This document shows, in pieces, positions 51,125 through 61,706 of a stretch of 64,000 bases of DNA. The notes under the pieces are model-generated. The model was not told where the DNA came from. It worked only from the letters and a program-made list of their open reading frames with translations, and made no database searches. A program made the position numbers and the translations under genes. The stretch covers positions 186,001 to 250,000 of the forward strand of contig NC_015636.1 of the NCBI RefSeq assembly GCF_000179575.2, in the 5' to 3' direction. The number at the start of each line of letters is the position of its first letter. Position 1 is the stretch's first letter. The stretch is from Methanothermococcus okinawensis IH1 (GTDB taxonomy: Archaea > AGJL01 > Methanococci > Methanococcales > Methanococcaceae).

Positions 51125-52270
51125 TTATTCCATGTCCCCTCTTTCTCTTGTTTTTTCCAATTTTTTAACTTTTTCAGTATCTACGAATCTATCTTTTAAT
51201 GCCTCCATTATCTGAGGAATGGAGGAATATTCCATCATAGATTCTGGCAATCTGTGTGGCTGGAATGGTCCCATGCTTCTTATCATATCTGCCATATCCA
51301 AAGCCTTCTGTCTTGCATTGTTGAATGAAATATCTGCGAATAAATCATTAGGTCCTACCAATCTTCCTTCTGATAGTTGGAATCCTAATGCCATTATTCT
51401 TGGTGGTCCATCAAATCTTGAAGGTCTTGCGTCATCTTCACCAACAGGCATTAATGGTCCCCAATGACATCCTCTCATCCATCCTGGAACAAGATGAGGT
51501 GTTGCAAATGCTTCCAATACTTCACCAACTGCTGGCATACCACTCTGAGCTCTTACAATTGCAACAGGGTCATCCTTACCTACATATTTTCCAGCCATTA
51601 AGTTCAATTTTTCGGAGCTTGCAATTGCTGCAATTTCGTTATCTTTTGCTCTGAATACTCTTTTTACAGCATATTTTTCTAAGTTTCCGATTAATGCCAA
51701 TAAAGAGTAAGATTCTTCTGGTGTTTTTAAGGTAATTTGTTTATTTCCATACATGTCCAATACATCGAATTTAAATCCACCAGTCATGGAGTTATCATAA
51801 ACTAATCCTGCTGTATGGAATGGGTCTGCAAATATCTTGTAGAATGGCATGTTAAATGCTGTTGGGTCTGTTTTATCACAGCAAAATACTATTACAGGCT
51901 CACTTGGTCTTTCAACAAATTCCATTTCAGCACATCCTGGACCCATACCTTTTACATTTCCTGTGAATCCTTCTGCAAGTAAATCCTGACCTGCACCGTA
52001 TAATTTTAATTCCTTAGCAACTTCTGTTGCTTCTTCAAATGCTTTCCATGCTAAGCCGTGTATATTTTCATTATCTGTTCCGAGTTTGTGGGTCATGATT
52101 AAATCTATATCATCACCACATCTTGTGACATAATAGTCAATTAATAACTCATCAATAGCCTCTTCAAGAACATATTCACAGGTGTCTAACAATTCATCTG
52201 GTGCCAAGGTGTGTCCGCACAATCCTCCAACATCAGCTTTGATAACGCTTAGGGTTATTTTTTCTTCCAT
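51125..52270 (-). CDS. fbp: Fructose 1,6-bisphosphate aldolase/phosphatase (class V)
   Basis: The bifunctional archaeal gluconeogenic enzyme condenses triose phosphates and removes the C1 phosphate. The protein has 381 residues from ATG 52270, preceded by GAGGGCGTGAT. Markers are ITLSVIKADVGGLCGHTL at the N-terminus, KGMGPGCAEMEFVERPSEP and GWMRGCHWGPLMPVG, with Asp-rich metal sites. Codon use and the strong ribosome site suggest high expression. It stands alone. Confidence 0.96.
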   Translation of the reverse strand: MEEKITLSVIKADVGGLCGHTLAPDELLDTCEYVLEEAIDELLIDYYVTRCGDDIDLIMTHKLGTDNENIHGLAWKAFEEATEVAKELKLYGAGQDLLAEGFTGNVKGMGPGCAEMEFVERPSEPVIVFCCDKTDPTAFNMPFYKIFADPFHTAGLVYDNSMTGGFKFDVLDMYGNKQITLKTPEESYSLLALIGNLEKYAVKRVFRAKDNEIAAIASSEKLNLMAGKYVGKDDPVAIVRAQSGMPAVGEVLEAFATPHLVPGWMRGCHWGPLMPVGEDDARPSRFDGPPRIMALGFQLSEGRLVGPNDLFADISFNNARQKALDMADMIRSMGPFQPHRLPESMMEYSSIPQIMEALKDRFVDTEKVKKLEKTRERGDME

Positions 52271-52617
52271 AATCACGCCCTCTTATTTTATTTTTAATTA
52301 TTTTTATAGATATTCTAATATTTACAATATATAGTATTTTTAGCTATTTATTTATAAAATTAGGTTTTATATTTTAAATATATATCTATAAATTTCTTGT
52401 CATACAAACATAATATAAATTGTTATATTATATAATATTTGTTATCTACATAAATTAAAGTAATAATAAAATTAAAGTAATAATATATGGAAGTATATAA
52501 ATTAATAAATTATTAAATAATTTTATTATATGTATCATTTTATATATTTATAACAACTATTATAGTTATACAACAACAATATTATTAATATTATTTATAA
52601 TTAAAAAAGGGATATGT
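52271..52617. other. AT-rich gene-free stretch between fbp and the M50 protease
   Basis: The 347-base divergent region carries a perfect 17-bp tandem repeat at 52452-52485 and TATA-like sequences. No reading frame is convincing. Confidence 0.6.
52452..52485. repeat. Perfect 17-bp tandem duplication
   Basis: AAATTAAAGTAATAATA occurs twice in direct succession. Confidence 0.85.
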
Positions 52618-53658
52618 ATGCAATCGTTTAAAATCGCAAGGGTTATGGGGATTCCAATTGAACTTCATATCACATTTATTTTGCTTTTAATATTGGTATA
52701 TTATTTTTGGGATATTGGAGGTTTTATATTATATGTATTTCTATTTACATCCGTAGTTTTGCATGAATTGGGTCATTCATATGTGGCTAAGAAATATGGG
52801 GTGCATATAGAGAAAATTCTTCTTCTTCCAATAGGTGGAATGGCTATGATGGATAGAATTCCAAAAGAAGGAGAATTTAAGATAGCTATTGCTGGACCTA
52901 TTGTAAGCATTATTTTAGGGATTTTATTTTTAGGGCTATCGACTTTTATGGATTTTAATATTCTAAAAATTGATAATATGGTATATCCGTTATTTATGAC
53001 TGTTGGCGTGTTAAATCTCATGTTGGGAGTATTTAATTTGCTTCCTGCATTTCCCATGGATGGTGGAAGGGTATTGAGAGCTCTGATTTCACATAAGGTG
53101 GGGTATTTAAAAGCTACAAAAATAGCCTCCACCATTGGGCAATATCTTTCATTGATTATGCTTGGTTTTGGTATTATATCATTAAATATTATATTGATTT
53201 TAATAGCCATCTTTATATATTATGGAGCTTCTCAGGAGTATCACGCCTTATTATCTCATGATGTATTCAATAAAATAAAGGTTAAAGACATCATGTCAGA
53301 AGATATAGTATCGGTTTCACCAGATGATTCTATCAAAGATTTGGTAGATTTAATGTTTAAATATAAGTATATGGGTTATCCAGTAGTTAAAGATGGAAAA
53401 CTTGTAGGTAGCGTTTCTTTTAATGATATAAGAAATGTTGATGAAAATATATCGGTAAAAGACATTATGAAACCTCCTATTGTGGTATCTAAAAATATGG
53501 ATTTAAACGACCTTTTGCTTAAAATGGGTAATTCTGAGCGGGCTTATGTTGTAGAAAACAATAAGTTGAAAGGTATTATCTCAAAAACAGACATAATTAG
53601 AATATTAAAATTATTGGGATTAAAAAGATATGAGGATAATGAAAATAATAAAAAATAA
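52618..53658 (+). CDS. Site-2 protease-type M50 metalloprotease with CBS domains
   Basis: The 346-residue membrane protease has zinc motif HELGH at residues 49-53 within a hydrophobic segment and the second site LLPAFPMDGGRVL. About six membrane segments occupy residues 15-205, and two CBS domains (DIMSEDIVSVSP, DIMKPPIVVSK) occupy about 220-340. Such proteins cut within the membrane, with the CBS part sensing nucleotides. It resembles, from memory, MJ0392. Its substrate is unknown. It stands alone, convergent with the ribosomal protein genes. Confidence 0.9.
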   Translation: MQSFKIARVMGIPIELHITFILLLILVYYFWDIGGFILYVFLFTSVVLHELGHSYVAKKYGVHIEKILLLPIGGMAMMDRIPKEGEFKIAIAGPIVSIILGILFLGLSTFMDFNILKIDNMVYPLFMTVGVLNLMLGVFNLLPAFPMDGGRVLRALISHKVGYLKATKIASTIGQYLSLIMLGFGIISLNIILILIAIFIYYGASQEYHALLSHDVFNKIKVKDIMSEDIVSVSPDDSIKDLVDLMFKYKYMGYPVVKDGKLVGSVSFNDIRNVDENISVKDIMKPPIVVSKNMDLNDLLLKMGNSERAYVVENNKLKGIISKTDIIRILKLLGLKRYEDNENNKK

Positions 53659-53841
53659 GCAAAAAAAGCCATAATAAAATTATAAACACGATAATAATGA
53701 TGATAAATAGATATAATAAATAATAATTAAAAATAATAATACAAAAATAAAAAATATAAATTAATACAAAAATAAATTATTTTTAGTTAGTTATAATTAT
53801 TAGGTTTATTTAAGCTTTATCTTTTATTTTTAATCTATTTT

Positions 53842-54018
53842 TTATTTATTTTTCTTCCATTCTGTATATCCACATTTTCCACATGAATACCTGTTTAAGT
53901 GCTCAGCCATGAATACACCGGCACCACATTTTGGACATACTTTTTTTAATCTTTCTACTTTATCTCCTTCGACTTTGTAGTATTTGTATTTTTGAACGCC
54001 TGTATTTTTTGTAGCCAT
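53842..54018 (-). CDS. rps27ae: Small ribosomal subunit protein eS31 (S27ae)
   Basis: The 58-residue zinc-ribbon protein starts [14 protein letters not shown] and has C28 and C31 in VCPKCG and C46 and C49 in SCGKCG. Its ATG overlaps the TAA of rps24e by one base (TAATG). It is the last gene of the cluster rpoE, spt4, DPCK, rps24e, rps27ae. Confidence 0.95.
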   Translation of the reverse strand: MATKNTGVQKYKYYKVEGDKVERLKKVCPKCGAGVFMAEHLNRYSCGKCGYTEWKKNK

Positions 54019-54329
54019 TATTCTCCCTCCGCTTCAATTTCTTCTTTTTCTTCTTCAATTTTATTTTTTTCTAAAACTGATTTTTTTTCAATCAAATTCA
54101 TCATTTTTTCATCGTTGTATATTTTTGCATATCCGCTGGATTCCATTTTACCGAATTCCTGATTAAGCGTATCTACTACAACCATGTTTTTATCTGCATT
54201 TAGCATTGCAACGAGCTTCATCTTAACATCTTTTATTGAAGGTGTAGCTCCTTCATATTCCAATATGAATTTAACTTCTCTTCTATTCAATAGTGGGTTT
54301 TCCCTATCTGAAATTATTTTTATCTCCAT
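54018..54329 (-). CDS. rps24e: Small ribosomal subunit protein eS24 (S24e)
   Basis: The 103-residue protein begins [19 protein letters not shown], the S24e signature. I start at 54329, where GGTGATATTA precedes the ATG; three codons of the longer frame are dropped. The tail is Glu-rich. It overlaps rps27ae by one base, as in many archaea. Confidence 0.95.
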   Translation of the reverse strand: MEIKIISDRENPLLNRREVKFILEYEGATPSIKDVKMKLVAMLNADKNMVVVDTLNQEFGKMESSGYAKIYNDEKMMNLIEKKSVLEKNKIEEEKEEIEAEGE

Positions 54330-54538
54330 TAATATCACCGTAACTTATAACTATTTTACATAATAATATAAAAGGATAATCTATTTTTTATGTTCTATAT
54401 CTTTTATGTTTTATATAACATATATTCTATATTTTATAATTTATTAAATAGTGTATAATAATAGGTTAGAGTATATATTATATCTCCTTTATTAATCTTA
54501 TAATATTTTAATGTTATTTAATGTTTTATATAAATTAT

Positions 54539-55015
54539 TTATCTTTTATCCATCATATTCAATATTTCATCTATTCTATTTTTTAAATCCTTGTTTATTT
54601 TTAGCAACACTACACCTTCATTAGGTTGTCCATATAATACAATAGTATCCTCGGGAAAATATTTTATAACTGGTATGGTGAGCAAATCTTCTTCACCATT
54701 TACTTTTAAAGCAACATCTTCATTATTTCTTGTGGAAAGGTATTTAATTTTTTCCATTGCTTCATCAGATATACATCCCGGAGGATTGTTTATTTCAAAA
54801 ACTTTTTTAAATTTGTGATTTATTTCCACAGATATATCTCTTTTAGTTTTTAAATCAAAGATTGATAAATTTGGTATTATATTTTTTGATAAAAGATTTT
54901 TGGTAGTGATATCACCAATAGAAATGACCTTTCCATTTATAAGCGGTAGTTCTTTATATACTTTTCCAAAGGGTTTTTTAAGTATTTCCCGTAATCTCTC
55001 ATTCAATATATACAT
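54539..55015 (-). CDS. GTP-dependent dephospho-CoA kinase (DUF359)
   Basis: The 158-residue protein matches the DUF359 family: [35 protein letters not shown] and [13 protein letters not shown]. The archaeal family phosphorylates dephospho-CoA with GTP, the last step of CoA synthesis. Position between spt4 and rps24e is the usual archaeal order. The gap of 210 bases to rps24e is AT-rich. Confidence 0.9.
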   Translation of the reverse strand: MYILNERLREILKKPFGKVYKELPLINGKVISIGDITTKNLLSKNIIPNLSIFDLKTKRDISVEINHKFKKVFEINNPPGCISDEAMEKIKYLSTRNNEDVALKVNGEEDLLTIPVIKYFPEDTIVLYGQPNEGVVLLKINKDLKNRIDEILNMMDKR

Positions 55016-55055
55016 GATGTCCCTTCATTGAATACATATAATACTTTAATTATAT

Positions 55056-55232
55056 CTATTTTACGCTTAATGCATATTTACCTTTGCAATCCACTTTAAT
55101 TTTTCTGGCAATTTCTGAATTTATAGGGTCCAGTATAATTAAAAAACCTCTCCAATTTTCAGAAGTTTCAGAGCCACAAAGCGGGCATTTATCTTCTTTT
55201 GTTAAATATTTACATCTTATACACGCTTTCAT
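55056..55232 (-). CDS. spt4: Transcription elongation factor Spt4 (RpoE'')
   Basis: The 58-residue zinc protein begins MKACIRCKYLTKEDKCPLCG with the pairs C4, C7 and C16, C19. It pairs with Spt5 to make RNA polymerase processive. I start at 55232, preceded by GGTGAATTATTC. It sits between rpoE and the DPCK gene. Confidence 0.93.
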   Translation of the reverse strand: MKACIRCKYLTKEDKCPLCGSETSENWRGFLIILDPINSEIARKIKVDCKGKYALSVK

Positions 55233-55313
55233 GAATAATTCACCCAATTACTATAATATTACTATAATTTATTGTTATTTATTGCTATTATATTATATTT
55301 TACGATATTACAT

Positions 55314-55883
55314 CTATTTATTCTGTTTTTCTTTTTTCTTCTTTTTATCCTCTTCTATCCATTCCAGTTTTCCCAATCCCGGCTGTCTCATAGTCAGTGC
55401 TATTTTACTACCTCTTTTTTTAGCTTCCCTTAAACTAACTGCTACGATTCTCGCTCTTACTCTATCTCCTTTTTCGATTACTCTTCCCGTTTCTTTTCCA
55501 ATTATGGCTTCTCTTTTTGGGTCATAAGATACATAATCATCCATAATCTGAGATATATGTATAAGTCCATCGAGAGGACCTAACCTTATAAAAACACCAA
55601 ATTCCACAACATCAACAACTTCTCCCTCTACAACCTCATAGAGCTCAGGCATATAACATAAAACATCAAAAATTGCTGGGTGATATGCAGCACCATCTCC
55701 ATATATTACTTTGCCCTCTCCAATTTCTTTTATTTCACCTATTGATAGTATAAAGCCCATATCTTTATCAAGTATGCCTTCATATTTTTTCATAAGTATA
55801 TTATGGAGACTTTCATTTAGCGGAGCTCCGAACATATATGGAGGTACTCTTACAGTGTCTGAAATAGTTATTAATTTATACAA
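55314..55883 (-). CDS. rpoE: RNA polymerase subunit Rpo7 (E')
   Basis: The 189-residue stalk subunit has the N-terminal RNP-like domain (MYKLITISDTVRVPPYMFG) and a C-terminal S1 domain (GEVVDVVEFGVFIRLGPLDGLIHISQIMDD). The tail is Lys/Glu-rich. It forms the polymerase stalk with Rpo4 and binds the emerging RNA. GGTGATTATTTGT precedes the ATG. It is the first gene of the five-gene cluster. Confidence 0.95.
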   Translation of the reverse strand: MYKLITISDTVRVPPYMFGAPLNESLHNILMKKYEGILDKDMGFILSIGEIKEIGEGKVIYGDGAAYHPAIFDVLCYMPELYEVVEGEVVDVVEFGVFIRLGPLDGLIHISQIMDDYVSYDPKREAIIGKETGRVIEKGDRVRARIVAVSLREAKKRGSKIALTMRQPGLGKLEWIEEDKKKKKEKQNK

Positions 55884-56462
55884 ATAATCACCTCATATTT
55901 TAAATAGCACATTATTTGCCCTGTTAATATATATTTTATTAGTTATATTATTTATCTCATTTATATTAAATAGAAAAACCAAAATAAATAACATAATTCA
56001 TATATAAAAAAATATTTAAAATTAGAAATTTTCTAAAAAATATTATTATATTATTATACTTCAATAGAAATCGGATAGAAAAATCAGAAATGTTAATTAA
56101 TTTAAATCTCAATATATTTATTATATTATTTTTATTATAGTTAATTGTATATAAAATATTATATATATTTATAATAATCATGCATAACATTTATTATATT
56201 TTTATCCTAATAATATTTTACATTATTTTTATGTTTTTCATTTATAGTTATTTATTTATAGTTATCTATATTATATTTTATTTATTATAATTTAATAATT
56301 TATACCCGTTTTATTAATTATTTACAAGTTATAATTTTTAGTAATAACTATTTTTATTATTTTATCTATTATTATTTTATTATTAGAATTAATTCATATT
56401 ATTAATTTACAACTAAAATATAGCAATTTTATAATATATAAACTCAACGATTTGGTGATACT
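55884..56462. other. AT-rich gene-free stretch between rpoE and elp3
   Basis: The 579-base divergent region is over 80 % A+T by eye and has no convincing gene, RNA or repeat array. Promoters for both flanking genes should lie at its ends. Confidence 0.6.
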
Positions 56463-58121
56463 ATGAATGGATTCAATAAAAATGCCCTCGATGATTCCAC
56501 ATATAAAAAATTTATAAGATGCATAATTGATAAATTACTTGCAAATAAAAATAATTTGAACGCATTACCCCCAAAAAGAAAAAAACAAAAGGTTGAGGAT
56601 ATTAAAGCACAATGTTTAAGGAAATTTAACTTAAATATAGGTTTTCCCCCTAATTCTGAAATAATAAAATATGCAACAGATGAGGAGAAAAAGGATATTA
56701 TTCCGATTATTAGAAAAAAACCTATTAGAACATTATCTGGGGTAGCTGTTGTGGCTGTAATGACCTCTCCTGAGAAATGCCCCCATGGAAAATGTTTATT
56801 CTGTCCAGGAGGAACTGAAAGCACTTTTGGAGATGTTCCTCAGAGTTATACAGGTAGAGAACCTGCCACAATGAGAGGTCTTATGTATAAATTTGACCCT
56901 TACACTCAGACAAAAGAACGAATAGAGCAACTTGAAAAGGTGGGACATCCAACAGATAAGATAGAACTGATTATAATGGGGGGAACATTTCCTGCAAGAC
57001 CTACTGAATACCAGGATAATTTTATAAAAGGATGCTTCGATGCTATGAATGGTACAATATCTGAAACACTTGAAGAGGCACAAAAAATAAATGAAACTGC
57101 AAAACATAGATGCGTAGCTCTTACAGTTGAAACTAGACCAGACTACTGCAAGGAAAATGAGATAAATCAAATGCTTAAATTGGGAACCACAAGGGTAGAG
57201 CTCGGTGTTCAAACGATATATAACGATATATTATACTATGTAAAAAGAGGGCATACTGTTGAGGATAGCATAAAAGCAACGCAATTATTAAAGGATAGCG
57301 GTTTAAAGGTATCATATCATATTATGCCTGGACTTCCAAAATCATCAAAGGAACTTGATAAAAAGGTATTTTATGAAATATTTAATAATCCAGATTTCAA
57401 ACCAGATTTAATAAAAATATATCCATGTTTGGTAATAAAAGGAACCGAGCTATATGATTTATGGAAAAAAGGGGAATTTAAACCAATAACCGATGAGGAA
57501 GCCGTAGAGCTCATAACCTATGCAAAATCCATAATGCCAAAATGGGTGAGAACTTCAAGAATACAGAGGGATATACCTGCAACAGTAATTGAAGAAGGTG
57601 TTAAAAAAAGTAATTTAGGTGAATTGGTATATAAAAACCTCGATAAAAAGGGCATAAAATGCAAGTGTATAAGATGTAGGGAAGTAGGTCATGTAATGTA
57701 TAAAAAGGGAATAGTTCCCGATATTAACTATATAAAATTATGTAGGGAGGATTATATTGCAAGTGGCGGAAAAGAGATATTCCTATCTTATGAAGATGTT
57801 AAAAATGATATACTTATTGGGTATTTAAGATTAAGGATACCGTATAAACCATTTAGACCAGAGATAGACGATAAAACTGCACTTGTTAGACAGTTGCATG
57901 TATGCGGTCAAGAGCAAAAATTAACCGAAAAAGAAGATAAAGAAAATTCATGGCAACATAGAGGATATGGAAGATTATTACTAAAAGAGGCTGAAAGGAT
58001 AGCAAAAGAGGAATTTGATAAGAATAAACTGCTAATTACAAGTGGTATTGGCGTAAGGGAATATTATAGAAAGTTGGGTTATAAGCGAGTTGGGGCTTAT
58101 ATGGGTAAAGATTTAATATAA
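56463..58121 (+). CDS. elp3: Elp3 tRNA uridine(34) acetyltransferase
   Basis: The 552-residue protein has a radical SAM domain with C106, C111 and C114 in CPHGKCLFCPGG and a C-terminal GNAT acetyltransferase domain (HRGYGRLLLKEAERIA; LGYKRVGAYMGKDL). It modifies U34 of tRNA with carboxymethyl groups. A four-cysteine zinc site (CKCIRCREVG) lies between the domains. GGTGATACT precedes the ATG. Confidence 0.95.
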   Translation: MNGFNKNALDDSTYKKFIRCIIDKLLANKNNLNALPPKRKKQKVEDIKAQCLRKFNLNIGFPPNSEIIKYATDEEKKDIIPIIRKKPIRTLSGVAVVAVMTSPEKCPHGKCLFCPGGTESTFGDVPQSYTGREPATMRGLMYKFDPYTQTKERIEQLEKVGHPTDKIELIIMGGTFPARPTEYQDNFIKGCFDAMNGTISETLEEAQKINETAKHRCVALTVETRPDYCKENEINQMLKLGTTRVELGVQTIYNDILYYVKRGHTVEDSIKATQLLKDSGLKVSYHIMPGLPKSSKELDKKVFYEIFNNPDFKPDLIKIYPCLVIKGTELYDLWKKGEFKPITDEEAVELITYAKSIMPKWVRTSRIQRDIPATVIEEGVKKSNLGELVYKNLDKKGIKCKCIRCREVGHVMYKKGIVPDINYIKLCREDYIASGGKEIFLSYEDVKNDILIGYLRLRIPYKPFRPEIDDKTALVRQLHVCGQEQKLTEKEDKENSWQHRGYGRLLLKEAERIAKEEFDKNKLLITSGIGVREYYRKLGYKRVGAYMGKDLI

Positions 58122-58318
58122 TATAGTTTAAAAATAAATGAAAATTATTTAGTGATAGCATTTAAATAAAATCACACTAAATATAAATTATAATATTTAA
58201 AATATTTTAAAAGAAAGAGATATAAAATAATCTAAAAAATAAAACTTAAAAATAATAAAACATAAAAAAATGTAGGATATAATATAGCATAAAATAATAA
58301 AATAAATATGGTGAAAAA

Positions 58319-58972
58319 ATGAAGTTTTTCTTAGATACTGCAAATGTTGATAAAATTAGAGAATTTGCTGAGATAGGATTGGTTGATGGTGTTACAACAA
58401 ACCCAACACTCATTGCAAAGGAAGGAAGAGACTTCCACGAAGTAATTAAAGAAATATGTTCTATTGTAAAAGGTCCAGTAAGTGCTGAGGTAACGGCACT
58501 TGATGCAGAAGGCATGATAAAAGAAGCAAGAGAGCTCTCAAAACTTGCAGATAATGTTGTGGTTAAAATACCTATGACAAAGGAAGGGTTAAAGGCAGTA
58601 AATGTTTTATCAAAAGAAGGAATAAAAACAAATGTTACTCTTGTTTTCTCGGCAAATCAGGCATTAATGGCTGCAAAAGCAGGAGCTACCTATATATCCC
58701 CATTTGTTGGAAGATTGGATGATATCGGTCAAAACGGTATGCAATTAATAGCAGAAATTGTTCAGATATTCAGAAACTACGACATAAAAACAGAAATAAT
58801 TGTAGCATCGGTAAGACATCCAATGCATGTAATTGAAGCAGCGGAGCTCGGTGCAGATATTGCAACAATTCCATTTGCAGTATTGGACAAAATGTTTAAC
58901 CATCCATTGACAGACAAAGGTATTGATAGATTTATGAAAGATTGGGAAGAATATTTAAAAAATAAGAAATAA
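58319..58972 (+). CDS. tal: Transaldolase / fructose-6-phosphate aldolase family
   Basis: The 217-residue enzyme is of the short transaldolase type. The Schiff-base lysine is K83 in [11 protein letters not shown], and the N-terminal [15 protein letters not shown] and [13 protein letters not shown] are typical. It may act in non-oxidative pentose phosphate chemistry. It is preceded by GGTGAAAAA. It is convergent with the DUF4013 gene after 18 bases. Confidence 0.93.
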   Translation: MKFFLDTANVDKIREFAEIGLVDGVTTNPTLIAKEGRDFHEVIKEICSIVKGPVSAEVTALDAEGMIKEARELSKLADNVVVKIPMTKEGLKAVNVLSKEGIKTNVTLVFSANQALMAAKAGATYISPFVGRLDDIGQNGMQLIAEIVQIFRNYDIKTEIIVASVRHPMHVIEAAELGADIATIPFAVLDKMFNHPLTDKGIDRFMKDWEEYLKNKK

Positions 58973-58990
58973 TAAAAATAAAATAAATTA

Positions 58991-59872
58991 TTAAATTATT
59001 TCTTCTTTTTTACTTATAATCTCATTTATTCTATCCACATAGTAATTGGAGATGGATTTATAAAATACTACCCCTAAGAAGAATGACAAAAAGCCTTTTA
59101 TAATTGCAGATAAAACTGCTGAGCTATACAACACTATAAAGTTAGGAGATAATATATACCATATTGACAATATAGTGGCTGGTAAATTCAGTATTATTTG
59201 AATTATTAAAAATATTATCCACAGTAATATAAGTAAAATAATATATTTTACCGACATCAATTTAAATATTTGTTTGAATTCAAAGACACCTTCAAATCCT
59301 TTTTTAGCAAAATTTACCGTTGCAAGTGGCGTATATATTGCCAAAATAATAAATAATATAAATAATATTGCAATAAACAAAAATATGCCTGCAATAACTG
59401 AACTATTTGGCATGCCTGCTAAATATTGGGGATTTGCTATGCTAACCCATCCTGTAGCTACAAACAATATTGCCATTAACACCACAGGTATTCCAACAAC
59501 TATAAGAGCTAAAATAAGCATGGCTATATAATATATAAATCCGTCTTTAATGAGAGCTCCGAAGTTCTCCCATTCTGGAAGAATATTTATAGAGTTCAAT
59601 GTATGTTTTGATACCTTTATGTAGTAGCCCGTTAATATTATTGAAATTATTATTGTAAATAAAGAAGCCACTATAAATAGGGCAATTATTGGAGTCAAAC
59701 TGCTTATTGAAGGAGCAGATGTGCCAAATCTATGATTAAAACCATCCATCACAGCAGAAAATAAATTAAATGGTAAAATACCTATAATACCCAATACCCC
59801 CCCAACAAATATCTTTTTCCAGTCAGACATGGCATATTCAAATGGTTCTTTAATATATTTATCTACAAACAT
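58991..59872 (-). CDS. DUF4013-type membrane protein
   Basis: The protein has 293 residues from ATG 59872, preceded by GGTGAGCTCTTAT, where the ribosome site overlaps a GAGCTC palindrome. Six or seven hydrophobic segments span it, with the start MFVDKYIKEPFEYAMSDWKK typical of DUF4013 proteins in methanogens. The function is unknown. Confidence 0.75.
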   Translation of the reverse strand: MFVDKYIKEPFEYAMSDWKKIFVGGVLGIIGILPFNLFSAVMDGFNHRFGTSAPSISSLTPIIALFIVASLFTIIISIILTGYYIKVSKHTLNSINILPEWENFGALIKDGFIYYIAMLILALIVVGIPVVLMAILFVATGWVSIANPQYLAGMPNSSVIAGIFLFIAILFILFIILAIYTPLATVNFAKKGFEGVFEFKQIFKLMSVKYIILLILLWIIFLIIQIILNLPATILSIWYILSPNFIVLYSSAVLSAIIKGFLSFFLGVVFYKSISNYYVDRINEIISKKEEII

Positions 59873-60071
59873 ATAAGAGCTCACCCCCAAATTAAAATTT
59901 TAATTATTTTTTTACCCATTACTAACTTATTACTTATTATTAATTAGTTAGTTATTATTCATTTAATTAATTATATATTCATCATATTCTATATTATTTT
60001 ATATGTTATATACTTTATTTTATTCTTATTTATATATATTTTTTAATTACATTATGATTTATTTACAATAT

Positions 60072-61283
60072 CTATAAAAAATAAACCTTTACAATATCTC
60101 CTCCTTCGTATCCTTCAATATTTTCATCAATAAGCACATAACCGTCAGCCTTTGTTATTGAAGATAAAACCCCACTGCCCGTTATCCTCAATGGTTCAAT
60201 ATATGTTTTATTATCTTTATTTATTAATTTTACCCTAACAATATCGGTTCTACCAAGTGTAGATGCAATATTTCTATTTAATGGAAGATAGACATATTTA
60301 CGAGCTCTGAAATAATTTCTAAAAAACAGTTCAAACTGAACCGCAGAAGCCACAGGATAGCCAGAAAGTATAAATACAAATTTTTCTTCATCATTTAGAA
60401 TACTTTTTGCAAATCCAAAAGGTTTTCCAGGTCTTATTTGGACGCCGTGCAATAATAACTTTCCAATTTCTTTGATAGCCTCAATGGTATAGTCCCTATC
60501 CCCGACGGATGTTCCACCTGTGGTAATTACTATATCATTTTCACCAAGTGCCTTTAATATTGAATTTTTTATTTCCTCTTTATTATCCCTTGCTCTTTTA
60601 TATATTGTTGGTGTAAGTCCTATTTCATTTATAAGGGAATAAAGCATAAGGGAATTTGAATTTACTATTTTATATCCATTTTTTAATTCATTTACTGTAT
60701 TAAAGTCATCCAAATCAACCAATTCATCCCCTGTGGATAATAGTCCTATTTTTAAATCATAAACCTTAATATTTTTTATGCCTAAGGACGATAATAACGC
60801 TATATGATACGGCGTGATTACCTCCCCTTTTTTTACAACAATATCTCCTTTTTTTACATCCTCCCCAACTCTTGCCACATTTTCATAAGGGTGAGCTCCC
60901 CTTCTAACCTCTATAAATCCATCTTCTTCGATGCAATATTCCTTCATCACTACGGCATTAGCTTCTTTTGGAAGGGGCATTCCTGTGGATAATTTCACAC
61001 ATTCATCAGTTTTAATTATATTATTTGTATTATCTATTAAATTTAGGATTATAGGATTAGTTTCAGATGCTCCAAAGGTATCTTCTGCTATTACAGCATA
61101 TCCATCCATTGCAGATTTATCAAACATGGGCAAATCTGTTGGAGCTCTTATATCCTCAAAAGAAATTTTGTTATAGGAGCTCCGAATATCAACAACTTTA
61201 TATTTATATCTCATTAGTTCATTAAAACTATTAAATATAATATTTTTAGCATCATTATAGCTAATTAGGTCTTTTAGAAGCAT
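60072..61283 (-). CDS. moeA: Molybdopterin molybdenumtransferase MoeA
   Basis: The 403-residue enzyme inserts molybdate or tungstate into molybdopterin, the cofactor needed by FwdB. Visible parts are DLPMFDKSAMDGYAVIAEDT, the loop ITTGGTSVGDRDYT and GYPVASAVQFELFFRNY. GGGTGTTAAAT precedes ATG 61283; the longer frame is three codons. It is an isolated gene here. Confidence 0.93.
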   Translation of the reverse strand: MLLKDLISYNDAKNIIFNSFNELMRYKYKVVDIRSSYNKISFEDIRAPTDLPMFDKSAMDGYAVIAEDTFGASETNPIILNLIDNTNNIIKTDECVKLSTGMPLPKEANAVVMKEYCIEEDGFIEVRRGAHPYENVARVGEDVKKGDIVVKKGEVITPYHIALLSSLGIKNIKVYDLKIGLLSTGDELVDLDDFNTVNELKNGYKIVNSNSLMLYSLINEIGLTPTIYKRARDNKEEIKNSILKALGENDIVITTGGTSVGDRDYTIEAIKEIGKLLLHGVQIRPGKPFGFAKSILNDEEKFVFILSGYPVASAVQFELFFRNYFRARKYVYLPLNRNIASTLGRTDIVRVKLINKDNKTYIEPLRITGSGVLSSITKADGYVLIDENIEGYEGGDIVKVYFL

Positions 61284-61525
61284 ATTTAACACCCATTGAT
61301 AGATAAATAAAAATAAATTAAAATAAATAAAAAAATACCAACAACAATAGAATGAATATTAATATATAAATAAATAATAAATAATTAATGAACATTAAGT
61401 TTAATATTTATATCCCTAATTATAATTATATATCTTTAATCAACTCAATACTTTTTTATTTTAAATATTACTAAATATTAGTTTATATTTTAAATTACAT
61501 TAATATTAAAATATATTTATTATTA

Positions 61526-61642
61526 GGGTGGGTCATTTTATATATTCTTTAAATATCAACACCAAATATTAAAACAAATTTAATCATCCTTATATATATG
61601 AAAATTAAAAAGTTAATGGAAACGAGTTATTATGACCCGCGC
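61526..61642 (+). ncRNA. Candidate structured RNA or mtnA leader
   Basis: GGGTCAT at 61530-61536 pairs exactly with ATGACCC at 61632-61638, and the helix can extend with a G-U and a further G-C pair (up to 9 bp). Its 95-base loop contains smaller possible hairpins. The ends are much richer in GC than the surrounding DNA. A TATA-like run lies about 20 bases upstream and a T-rich tract (61651-61672) directly follows. It could be a small RNA with its own ends or a regulatory leader of mtnA, whose start codon is at 61707. The case is structural only. Confidence 0.35.
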
Positions 61643-61706
61643 TAATATATTTATTATTTTTATTTTTATTTCTTATAAATTATATTAAATTATTTAAGGC
61701 GATGAT

